64,000 nt of DNA from Pseudonocardia sp. SCN 73-27. Lineage in GTDB: Bacteria > Actinomycetota > Actinomycetes > Mycobacteriales > Pseudonocardiaceae. The stretch covers positions 166,185 to 230,184 of the forward strand of contig MEGH01000003.1 of assembly GCA_001725415.1 (NCBI GenBank), read 5' to 3'. Below the pieces are notes generated by a model. That model was not told where the DNA came from. It worked only from the letters and a program-made list of their open reading frames with translations, and searched no databases. The position numbers and the translations under genes are program-made. Shown here piece by piece: positions 25,607-33,507 of the stretch. How positions within the stretch are numbered: the stretch's first letter is position 1; each line of letters begins with the position of its first letter.

Positions 25607-27628
25607 TCAGGCGATCCGCAGCTCACCGACAGGACCGACCCGGCAGGTCCGACCGGCCGGCACGAAGGTGGTCGACATCGGCTCCCGGACGACCGCCGGG
25701 CCGCTCAGGACGTCACCGGGTAGCAGCTCGGAGCGCGCAAAGATGTGTGCGTCGACGTCGGTGTCGTACATGTGTCGCAACGTCGTGACCCCGATCGGGA
25801 TCGGGCCGGTACCGTCCATGCGCTCGGGGAGCAGCGGGAACTCGATCTTGTCCACGGGAACGGTGACCTGAACCCGCAGCGTCACGACTTCGACCGGGAT
25901 CTCCGGGAACGAGTTCCCGTTGCGGCGGGCGTACTCCGCGTGGAACCCGGCGATCAGGCCGGCTACCGCCCCAGCGTCCACCTGCCCGTCGACCGGGACG
26001 AACGGCGTCTCCCAACTCTGCCCGTGGAGCCGCCCGTCGAATGCCCTTGTGACGGTCCTGTTCGACTCGTCACCGCCGATCCGGTCGAGCAGGGCGGCTT
26101 CCATCTCGGTGAAGGCTTCCTCGATCCCGTCGGCCGAGTCCGTCGAAAGGAGCCGGTACGCCGAGCGGCTGTCGGAGTACACCGTGTCGGTGCTCAACAA
26201 CCCCAGAGCGCTGAACGAGCCCGGGTGTGGAGGCACCACGACACCGCGCAAGCCGGTTCGTCCCAACAGCGACGGGAGGATCATCGGGCCCGCAGCGCCG
26301 TAGGCGAACAACGTGTAGTCCCGCGGATCGACGCCGTGCTTCAGCGCGATCGTGAAGATGCCTTCCTCGACATTGTGCAGTCCGATCTCCCATGCCGCAC
26401 GAATGCGCTGCGAGAGGTCGAGCGGGGTGTCGAGCTGCTCGAAAGCCTCGACCGCCCGGTCGGGCGCGAGCTTCACCTGACCGTCGGCGAAGCCGCCGGC
26501 ATCGATCAGCCCCATGAGCAGGCACGCGTCCGTCGTCGTCGGCAGCTCGCCTCCCGCGTCGTAGCAGGCGGGGCCCGGCACCGCTCCTGCGCTGTCGGGC
26601 CCGACGCAGACCTCACCCAATGCGTTGATCGACACGACGCTGCCGCCTCCGGCCCCAAGGGTGGAGATGTCGGTCGTCAGAGAGTTGATGACCAGGTCGT
26701 GCTCGATCTCGAACGACACATTGCGATACGCGGCGCCGCCGGTGATCACGCTGATGTCACACGAGGTGCCGCCGACGTCGGCGCAAAGGATGTCCTGGAC
26801 GTCGATCACCGCACCCAGGGTCGCGCTCGCGGCGGTCCCCGCAGCCGGACCGGCGAACACGATGCGGAAGGGCTGGCGCATGGCGAAGTCGGCGGAGACC
26901 AACGTCGCCGCCGAGTCGGCGTAGTTCAGCACGCCGGTGAATCCGAGCTCCGCGAGGCCCACCCGGAGCCGATCGGTGTAATCGGTGTAGATCAGCTTCA
27001 TCAGCACGTCGACCACGGTCGTCGACGCCCGTGCGTACTCCTTCGCCAGCGGGGAGACGTCCGAGGAGATCGAGACCGCGACGTCGCCGAGCCGCTCGCG
27101 CACCAACTCCCGCAGCCGGCGTTCGTGTCCGCCGTCCGCATACGCATTGAGCAGGCAGATCGCCACGCCCTCGACCCCGCACCGGCCGAGGACGTCGATC
27201 TGCGCACGGGCCTGGTCCTCGTCGAGTGGGACGACGACACGGCCATCAGGTCCCCGACGCTCGATGACGCCCCGCCGCAGGTACCGGGCGACAAGCGGGT
27301 GCTGGGAGTCGGAGAAGGCCCGACGCCACCGCGGATCGGTCACGGCCTCGCGCGGCCGGATCAACCGGCCATGATCGAGCATGTCGCGGTGGCCCTGTGT
27401 GGTGAGGAAGCCGACCTTGGGCAACCTGCGAGTGATGATCGAGTTCAGACCGTGAGTGCTCGCGTGCTGGAACGCCGCGGCGTCCTGCACCCCGATCCGG
27501 CGTGCTGCCTCGAGTACCCCGGCATGGGGTTCGTGAGTTCGCGTCGCCACTTTGGCCACGACGATCCGGCCCTCGCGCAGGGCCACAACATCGGTGAAGG
27601 TGCCACCCACGTCGACTGCGATGGTCAT
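25607..27628 (-). CDS. Hydantoinase A/oxoprolinase-family subunit (ATP-binding)
   Basis: 673 residues from ATG 27,628 (MTIAVDVGG), with GAGGAG upstream. Residues 5-12 DVGGTFTD and a second phosphate loop DVGGTSCDISV near 290 are the acetate-kinase-fold ATP site shared by HyuA, 5-oxoprolinase and acetone carboxylase beta/AcxA proteins. GAAGPMILPSLLGRTGL and GSFSALGLL are further family motifs. It probably phosphorylates the substrate carbonyl or bicarbonate, and HyuB completes the reaction. It lies 28 bases upstream of HyuB and 28 downstream of an SDR in the same operon. Confidence 0.92.
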   Translation of the reverse strand: MTIAVDVGGTFTDVVALREGRIVVAKVATRTHEPHAGVLEAARRIGVQDAAAFQHASTHGLNSIITRRLPKVGFLTTQGHRDMLDHGRLIRPREAVTDPRWRRAFSDSQHPLVARYLRRGVIERRGPDGRVVVPLDEDQARAQIDVLGRCGVEGVAICLLNAYADGGHERRLRELVRERLGDVAVSISSDVSPLAKEYARASTTVVDVLMKLIYTDYTDRLRVGLAELGFTGVLNYADSAATLVSADFAMRQPFRIVFAGPAAGTAASATLGAVIDVQDILCADVGGTSCDISVITGGAAYRNVSFEIEHDLVINSLTTDISTLGAGGGSVVSINALGEVCVGPDSAGAVPGPACYDAGGELPTTTDACLLMGLIDAGGFADGQVKLAPDRAVEAFEQLDTPLDLSQRIRAAWEIGLHNVEEGIFTIALKHGVDPRDYTLFAYGAAGPMILPSLLGRTGLRGVVVPPHPGSFSALGLLSTDTVYSDSRSAYRLLSTDSADGIEEAFTEMEAALLDRIGGDESNRTVTRAFDGRLHGQSWETPFVPVDGQVDAGAVAGLIAGFHAEYARRNGNSFPEIPVEVVTLRVQVTVPVDKIEFPLLPERMDGTGPIPIGVTTLRHMYDTDVDAHIFARSELLPGDVLSGPAVVREPMSTTFVPAGRTCRVGPVGELRIA

Positions 27629-27656
27629 CGTTCTCCTCGTCCGTGGGTGCAGGCCG

Positions 27657-28640
27657 TCACGACCATGCACCGACCATCCGTGCCATGTACTCGATCTCGT
27701 CGTAGACGCTGCGCACGACGACGTGCTCGTCGGTCGCGAGGATGTCCGTCATCCGCGCGGCGACGTCCTCGACCTCGACGCCGTACGGCGACGGGGCGAT
27801 CCAGCCTCGCGTCTCGATCATCAAGACACGCGCGAACCGCCCGCAGCCGGCCGCGAAGATCTCTCCCGACGTCGCACACGCTGCGCTCGCCAGATGGACC
27901 ACGAGCGGAGCCACCGCCTCGGGCGGTTTGATCTCGCGGACCGCCGCGGCCACACCTGGCGCCAGCCGCGCAGCGTGCTCCGCCGCGGCGGCGGAGACGG
28001 CGGCAGCCCTGGCCGGGTCCTCCGCCGCGCTCGGGTCGGACTGTCGGATGTCCGTGGCCGCCTGGGGCAACACCACGTTGACACGGATCCCTGACGGCTC
28101 GCCCTCGCACGCCAAGGCACGACCCAGCCCGACGACCGCGGCCTTCGACGCAGCGTAGTTGGCCGCGGCCGCGATCCCGAACATCGCCGATGAGCCGGTC
28201 AGCACCACCCGCCCCCGACCGGTTGCACGCAACAACGGCCACGCCGCGCGCGTGATGTGGAACGGCCCTGCCAGGTGTAGCGCGACGAGATCGTCGAGCG
28301 TCTGAGCGGTCTGCTCGGTGATCGCGCCGTTGCGCATGGTCCCCGCGTTGTGGACCACGGCGTGGACCGTGCCGAAATGGTCGACCGCGGAGCCGATGAG
28401 GCGCTCGGCATCGTCGGGGTCGCCGACGGGGACAGCAGCCGCCACCGCCTCCCCGCCTTGGCTGCGGATCTCCGCGGCCACGCCCTCGGCGTGTGCGGGC
28501 CGTCGTGCGTTCACCACGACACGGGCGCCCCGCGCTGCCAGCGCGAGCGCATAGGCGCGCCCGAGCCCCCGGCCCGCCCCGGTGACGACGATGACGTCGC
28601 CGTCGAGGCGGACCGGTGGTGGCGCCGGGGAGTCGATCAC
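27657..28640 (-). CDS. SDR-family oxidoreductase, long (MFE-2 hydroxyacyl-CoA dehydrogenase-like)
   Basis: 327 residues from GTG 28,640, which overlaps the solute-binding-protein stop as GTGA. TGAGRGLGRAYALALAARGA, VHNAG, YAASK and a C-terminal GCGRFARVLMIETRGW extension resemble the dehydrogenase domain of multifunctional beta-oxidation enzymes. It may oxidise a hydroxyl group of the imported compound or its CoA ester. Placement between the importer and the HyuAB pair supports an early catabolic step. Confidence 0.9.
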   Translation of the reverse strand: MIDSPAPPPVRLDGDVIVVTGAGRGLGRAYALALAARGARVVVNARRPAHAEGVAAEIRSQGGEAVAAAVPVGDPDDAERLIGSAVDHFGTVHAVVHNAGTMRNGAITEQTAQTLDDLVALHLAGPFHITRAAWPLLRATGRGRVVLTGSSAMFGIAAAANYAASKAAVVGLGRALACEGEPSGIRVNVVLPQAATDIRQSDPSAAEDPARAAAVSAAAAEHAARLAPGVAAAVREIKPPEAVAPLVVHLASAACATSGEIFAAGCGRFARVLMIETRGWIAPSPYGVEVEDVAARMTDILATDEHVVVRSVYDEIEYMARMVGAWS

Positions 28641-29785
28641 GCCGCGCCCGGCACGCGCCAGACGGTGCGGAACAGCTGCTGGTAGTTGGTCGGGTAGTCC
28701 GGGGTGGAGGTGATCGAGGCGGTGTTGTCCTTGGTGAACACCGAGACGCCTGCCACCTGCGGCTGGTCGACGGGCTTGCCGGTGTCGAGCGCACGCAGCG
28801 CGGAGTCGAACGCCGACCACGCCAGCACGACCGGGGAGCCCCCGGACCACATGGAGTTGGTGCCGTCCTTCAGGCCGGCAATCGCGCCGGCATCGGGCCC
28901 GACGCCGAAAATCTTCACCCCGGAAAGGTTCGCCTGCTTGATCGCGGTGGCGAGTCCCTTGTTCAGGCCGCTGTTGTTCAGGTAGAGGTACTTCGTCGTC
29001 GGCGAGGACTGCAGGGCTCCGATGATGCTGCCCGTCCCCTGGGTGGTCCCGATGTCCTTGGGCTGGATCTCGCTGTAGGTCACCCGGCACGACGGGCACT
29101 GGGACTTGAAGAGCTCCTGCATCCGGTCGGTCGTGACCTTGAGGATCGGGAAGCCGGCCAGGTTGACGATGAGAACGTCTGCTGTGCAACCGGAATCCGC
29201 CATCGCCCACTGCGCGGCGATCTCGCCGTTGAGCTGCTGCGGCTTCACGTTGAGTGCGCCGGCGCCGAAGCCGGGCACCTCCCGCGGCGGGCTCACGGTC
29301 GAGTTGATCTCGACGAGGATCCCGGCGGCCTTCGCTGCGGCGATCTGCTTGTCGAAGGTCTCCGGCTCCCGGCCCGCGGCCATGATCACGTCGGGCCGGG
29401 CGGCGATGGCCTGGTCGAACTTCTCGGCGAAGTCCGGAGGCGTGCCGTTGAACGAGATTCCTTCCGCTGTCCACCCGACGGCCTCCGCTGCGCCCTTGGT
29501 CGCTTCGAAACCGAGGACGTCGTTCGGAATCTGAGCGTTGAAGATCTTGATGACCTTGCCGCCGGTCTTGGGGGCCTTGCTCAGCGGGGTGAAGTCCGGC
29601 GGCAGAGTCGTGGGAGGGCTCGCGTAGCCGGCCATGAAGCTGCGTGCCGCCGAGACGCACTCAGGTGAGCCGGTCGCGCCCCCCGACGGCGCCGACGAGG
29701 GTGCTCCGCTGCACGAGGCCAGCGTGATCGCGCAGACGCCGATCGCGGCTAGGGCGAGACGCAGCCTGGCTGGTGAGGAGGACAT
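28637..29785 (-). CDS. Ribose-type ABC transporter substrate-binding lipoprotein
   Basis: 382 residues from ATG 29,785 with AAAGGA upstream. The N-terminus MSSSPARLRLALAAIGVCA has a hydrophobic core ending in a LASC lipobox, so it is a lipid-anchored extracellular protein. The body matches RbsB/Peripla_BP_4 (GKVIKIFNAQIPNDVLGFE, YLYLNNSGLNKGLATAIKQANL). The operon contents suggest that it captures a non-sugar, perhaps a cyclic or aromatic acid, but this is inference. Confidence 0.92.
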   Translation of the reverse strand: MSSSPARLRLALAAIGVCAITLASCSGAPSSAPSGGATGSPECVSAARSFMAGYASPPTTLPPDFTPLSKAPKTGGKVIKIFNAQIPNDVLGFEATKGAAEAVGWTAEGISFNGTPPDFAEKFDQAIAARPDVIMAAGREPETFDKQIAAAKAAGILVEINSTVSPPREVPGFGAGALNVKPQQLNGEIAAQWAMADSGCTADVLIVNLAGFPILKVTTDRMQELFKSQCPSCRVTYSEIQPKDIGTTQGTGSIIGALQSSPTTKYLYLNNSGLNKGLATAIKQANLSGVKIFGVGPDAGAIAGLKDGTNSMWSGGSPVVLAWSAFDSALRALDTGKPVDQPQVAGVSVFTKDNTASITSTPDYPTNYQQLFRTVWRVPGAA

Positions 29786-29868
29786 CCGCACGTCCTTTCT
29801 GGGGGGAACAACAGTCGCCGATGCGGTACACGGCGGCCGGTGGGAACGATCGGAGGTGACTTGCCCGG

Positions 29869-30906
29869 TCATCGTCGGGCGCGTCGGCGCAGCGCGCGCT
29901 GGGACAGGCCGACTGCGAGGATCAGCGCGATTCCGTTGAACAGGTCGCTGATCCACGGGTTCCCGGGGAACTGCAGCTGGAGGCCCTTCACACCGATCGC
30001 CAGCAAGTAGATCGCGACCAGTGTGCCGATCACGTTGAACCGGCCCGGCTTGATCTGGGTCGAGCCGAGGAACGCCGCCGCGAACGCGGGTAGCAGGAAC
30101 GGGTCACCTGCGCCGAACGACGCCGCACCCTGTTGCATCGTGTAGAGAACCCCGGCCAACGACGCGACCACGCCCGAGATGATCAGTCCGATCCACTGGT
30201 AGCGGACGATCTTGATACCGGCGAGTCGGCACGCTTCCGAGTTGGCGCCGATGGCGTAGAAGTAGCGCCCCAGAGGTGTGTGCTCGAGTACGACGTAGAG
30301 GACCGCCGCGAGCGCGATGAGGTAGTACACCGACACCGGGACCGTCAGCACCGTTGCCGAGCCGACGGACTTGAAGGTCTCGTCGATGCCGTCGTAGATG
30401 TCCTCGCCACGCACGAGCAGGAAGCTCAATGCGGCGAGGATCGACATCGTGCCGAGGGTTCCGATGACCGCCTCGACATGCCAGCGGGTGACGATGACCG
30501 CATTGACCACGCCGATGAGCCCCCCGACCAGGAGGGTCGACGCGACGGCAAGGACCCAGTCGACGTCATGGACAGACTGAAGCCAGCCGACGAAGCTCGC
30601 CGCGAACGACATGTTCGCCGCGATAGAGACGTCGAAGACGCCACAGATCAGGGCGGTCATCAGCCCGAGGGTGAGGATGCCGGTGATCGCCTGGCTGGAG
30701 GCGATCACCCGTGCGACGTCGACGCTGCGGAAGACGGGAACGGTCAGGAGGTAGGCGATGATGAGGGCGACCGCGACGTACACACCCGAGAAGCGGGCGA
30801 GCCCGAAGTCCGTGCGGCGTTGTTGCCAGGTTGCCTTCTCCCCCGGCGGCACCCGCGTCGGGGGGCCGGAGGGGAGAGTGGTCATGGACGAGCCGTGGGG
30901 CGGCAA
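29869..30906 (-). CDS. Ribose-type ABC transporter permease (RbsC-like)
   Basis: 345 residues with 8-10 hydrophobic segments, BPD_transp_2 family. The TTG at 30,906 is preferred because GAGGTGA lies five bases upstream; the ATG at 30,885 has no ribosome site. Signature segments are GVFDVSIAANMSFAASFVG, HTPLGRYFYAIGANSEACRLAGI and GSTQIKPGRFNVIGT. The conserved arrangement ATPase-permease-binding protein marks a complete importer. It follows the ATPase stop by 4 bases. Confidence 0.9.
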   Translation of the reverse strand: MPPHGSSMTTLPSGPPTRVPPGEKATWQQRRTDFGLARFSGVYVAVALIIAYLLTVPVFRSVDVARVIASSQAITGILTLGLMTALICGVFDVSIAANMSFAASFVGWLQSVHDVDWVLAVASTLLVGGLIGVVNAVIVTRWHVEAVIGTLGTMSILAALSFLLVRGEDIYDGIDETFKSVGSATVLTVPVSVYYLIALAAVLYVVLEHTPLGRYFYAIGANSEACRLAGIKIVRYQWIGLIISGVVASLAGVLYTMQQGAASFGAGDPFLLPAFAAAFLGSTQIKPGRFNVIGTLVAIYLLAIGVKGLQLQFPGNPWISDLFNGIALILAVGLSQRALRRRARR

Positions 30907-30910
30907 TGCG

Positions 30911-32506
30911 TCACCTCGCGTCCTTGCGGTCCGGAACGGCCGACTCAGTGCCGAGGCTCTCCTCGGTCAGGCGGCGCAGATTCACATCAGGTCCGAGCAG
31001 TTCGGCGACGACCTCGCCGTTTCGCAGCACGAGCACCCGTCGGCACAGGCTCTCGAGCTCCTCGTTGTCCGAGGAGCACACGAGCACCGTGCCGCCCGCT
31101 TCGCTGTAGCGGGCGATCTGGCGATGGATGTCGGCCTTCGCGGCGACGTCGACGCCTTGGGTGGGCTCGTCGAGCAACAGCACGTCCGGCTCGATCATCA
31201 GGCACTTGGCCAGGACGACCTTCTGCTGGTTCCCACCGGAAAGGGTTTCGACGCCGGCCTCGAGCCCAGGGGTCTTCACCCCGAGCCGTTCGATCCATGC
31301 CTGCGCGGTCCGCCGCTCCGCGTTGCGGCGGACCAGCAGGAACCGAAGCAACGTCCGCAGGCTCGGCAGGGTGAGGTTCTCCCGCACCGACAGATCCCGG
31401 ATCACACCACGCCTGAGCCTGTCGGCGGGAACGAGAGCCAGGCCCTGCCGCACCGACTGATCCGGCCTACCCGGCGGAAGCCAGCGGCTGCCGACCGTGA
31501 TCTGCCCGGTCCGCGCCTTGCCCCCGAAGACGAGGTCGCACAGCTCTTCGCGACCCGATCCGGCGATTCCCGCGACCCCCAGCAGCTCGCCCTTGCGGAC
31601 CTGCAGGTCGAGACCGGACACGGTGTGTCCACCGACTCCGATCAGGTCGAGCACGACTTCCGCGGCCGACTCGGCGTTCGTGTCGGTGTCGGTGTCGGTG
31701 TTCGTGGCGTTCAGGACGTCGTCGACCTGGGCGATGTTCGTCATCTTCTCGACGATGTCGCGCCGGGTCAGGTCCGCGACCGGCCATGGGCCAAGGGCAG
31801 CCCCATCACGTAGCACCGTCACGCGATCGGCGATGCGGAAGATCTCGCCCAGGCGGTGCGACACGTACAGGACCGCAGTACCCCGGGCACGGACCTTCGT
31901 CACCAGGTCGAGCAGGTGCTCGACGTCGGGTGCGGGCATGGCGCTGGTCGGCTCGTCGAGGACGAGCACCGATACGGCCGTCTCTGCGCCTTGGAGCGCC
32001 CGCGCGATCGCCACGACCGTCTGCTCCACCACCGACAGGTTGGCGACCGGTTCGCGCACGTCGAAGTCGTGGCCGAACGAGCGGATCGCCTCCTTCGCCA
32101 GCGTCTCGTGCTCGCGCCAGTCGATGAGACCGAGTGGCGTTCGTGAGTAGCCGAAGCCGAGGCTGAGGTTCTCGACCGCGCCGAGCTGGCCTACGAGGCC
32201 GAGATCCTGGTGGACGAACCGCAGCCCGGCACGGTGCGAGTCCGCCGCGTCACCGAGCCGCAGGGGCTCGCCTGACACGGTCGCGGCGCAGCCGGGGTCA
32301 GGCGTGTGGAATCCGGCGAGTACTTTGATGAGGGTCGACTTACCTGAACCGTTCTGCCCGACGAGCGCGTGGACCTCGCCGGGGCGGATATCGAGGTCGA
32401 CCTGGCGCAGCGCACGGGTCCCGCCAAAGGTCTTGCTGAGCTGCTGGATGGCCAGAGCGTCCGGAGAGTCCACCGCAGTCGCCGGCGATCCGCCTGCGGG
32501 TGTCAC
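30911..32506 (-). CDS. Ribose-type ABC transporter ATPase, two nucleotide-binding domains (RbsA-like)
   Basis: 531 residues from GTG 32,506. Domain 1 has Walker A GQNGSGKST at 50-58, a degenerate signature LSVVEQ and Walker B VLVLDEPTSA. Domain 2 has a Walker A lacking lysine (GIAGSGREEL), the canonical signature LSGGNQQ and Walker B LLLDEPTQGVD, exactly as in RbsA proteins. The linker contains a TDTDTDT stretch encoded by a perfect hexamer repeat. It energises uptake for the operon. Confidence 0.93.
   Translation of the reverse strand: MTPAGGSPATAVDSPDALAIQQLSKTFGGTRALRQVDLDIRPGEVHALVGQNGSGKSTLIKVLAGFHTPDPGCAATVSGEPLRLGDAADSHRAGLRFVHQDLGLVGQLGAVENLSLGFGYSRTPLGLIDWREHETLAKEAIRSFGHDFDVREPVANLSVVEQTVVAIARALQGAETAVSVLVLDEPTSAMPAPDVEHLLDLVTKVRARGTAVLYVSHRLGEIFRIADRVTVLRDGAALGPWPVADLTRRDIVEKMTNIAQVDDVLNATNTDTDTDTNAESAAEVVLDLIGVGGHTVSGLDLQVRKGELLGVAGIAGSGREELCDLVFGGKARTGQITVGSRWLPPGRPDQSVRQGLALVPADRLRRGVIRDLSVRENLTLPSLRTLLRFLLVRRNAERRTAQAWIERLGVKTPGLEAGVETLSGGNQQKVVLAKCLMIEPDVLLLDEPTQGVDVAAKADIHRQIARYSEAGGTVLVCSSDNEELESLCRRVLVLRNGEVVAELLGPDVNLRRLTEESLGTESAVPDRKDAR
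31680..31703. repeat. GTGTCG hexamer tandem repeat in the ABC ATPase linker
   Basis: Three perfect GTGTCG units followed by a degenerate fourth (GTGTTC), encoding alternating Asp-Thr residues on the minus strand between the two ATPase domains. Copy-number change would lengthen the linker by two residues without a frameshift. Confidence 0.6.
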
Positions 32507-32551
32507 GGCCCCGCTCCGGTGCGGGTGCGCGAACGCATCGGCGCGAACACG

Positions 32552-33382
32552 TCAGGATCCGCCCGTCGCGGGGTCGTAGACGACCGGAAATGCGGGGTGG
32601 TCGAGCGGCTTTCCGGCGACGAGCTCGCCGCTGGCGACGTACTCGTCGGTGTAGACCGACGGGATGCCGAGCAGCGGAGCGTCGGCGGGTAGATAGGCAC
32701 AGATGTAGGCCCAACGCGGGTCCTGGCTGAGGTTCTGCGGCGCACCGTGGACAGCGAAGGAGACGTGTGCGGTCGCGTCACCCGGCTGATAGGTCAATGG
32801 CTCGGAGAGCGGAAGTCGGTTGATCTGGGGCCAGTCCTCCAACGGCTGATAGAGCTCGCCGAGCTTGTGCGAGCCGTCCCGGTACCGCATCGTGCCCATC
32901 TCAGGGGTGTTCTCCGTCAGCGAGATCCAGAAGCTGACGCAGTTGGTGCGCACGAGTCGGACGTCCTGATGCCAGACAGTCACGTCGTTTCCGGCAACGG
33001 TCGTCTCCATGTCCTTCGGGAGCTTCACCGCGATGAGGTCACTGTGGTACCGCATCCGCATGTCCCTGCCGAGCAGCAGGGCCGCGTTACGGCCGAGCTG
33101 CGGGCAGAGCGCTACCTGCGCGCAGATGTCCGACTCGAACGCGCCGCGGTAGTAGTTCGCGAAGTTCGCGTTCTCGCGCCGTGAGTAGCCGGCGCGCCCG
33201 GCTTCCTTCTCGGTACCCTCGAACGCTGGTCCGACGAACGACCGTCCAGTCTCGAGCAGCCGCTCGACAACATCCGGCGGAACGAGGCCGGGCAGGAACG
33301 TCCAGCCCCGTTCCTCGATGTCGGATACCTCGTCGGGAGTGACCTCCCGGATGCCGACACCAGTACGCGTGTCCGCAGTCAT
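32552..33382 (-). CDS. Phytanoyl-CoA dioxygenase (PhyH)-family Fe(II)/2-oxoglutarate oxygenase
   Basis: 276 residues from ATG 33,382 with GGAGG upstream. The iron triad is visible as His138-x-Asp140 (WHQD) and a distal histidine near 212 (VHGAPQN), with the 2-oxoglutarate-binding arginine in the following DPRWAY region. The enzyme should hydroxylate an unactivated carbon or remove a substituent. As first gene of the operon it probably performs the opening oxidation of the imported compound, or acts on a precursor. Confidence 0.88.
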   Translation of the reverse strand: MTADTRTGVGIREVTPDEVSDIEERGWTFLPGLVPPDVVERLLETGRSFVGPAFEGTEKEAGRAGYSRRENANFANYYRGAFESDICAQVALCPQLGRNAALLLGRDMRMRYHSDLIAVKLPKDMETTVAGNDVTVWHQDVRLVRTNCVSFWISLTENTPEMGTMRYRDGSHKLGELYQPLEDWPQINRLPLSEPLTYQPGDATAHVSFAVHGAPQNLSQDPRWAYICAYLPADAPLLGIPSVYTDEYVASGELVAGKPLDHPAFPVVYDPATGGS

Positions 33383-33456
33383 CCGTCCTCCGAAAGCTGG
33401 GGGGATCCGGCTGAGGCCGTCACCACCGTGTGATTGGGTTCATGATTATAAGGAGG

Positions 33457-33485
33457 TATATAGTCCGGTTTGCAAGCCCGGTCAA
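33457..33485 (-). promoter_or_regulatory. Promoter of the PhyH-ABC-HyuAB-MLE operon
   Basis: On the minus strand TTGACC, a 17-base spacer and TATATA form a near-consensus promoter about 75 bases upstream of the PhyH start. Just downstream is ATAATCAT, the inverse of the ATGATTAT element found at the Rieske promoter. Confidence 0.75.
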
Positions 33486-33507
33486 GGACGGCGCGGAGTA
33501 GTGGCCC

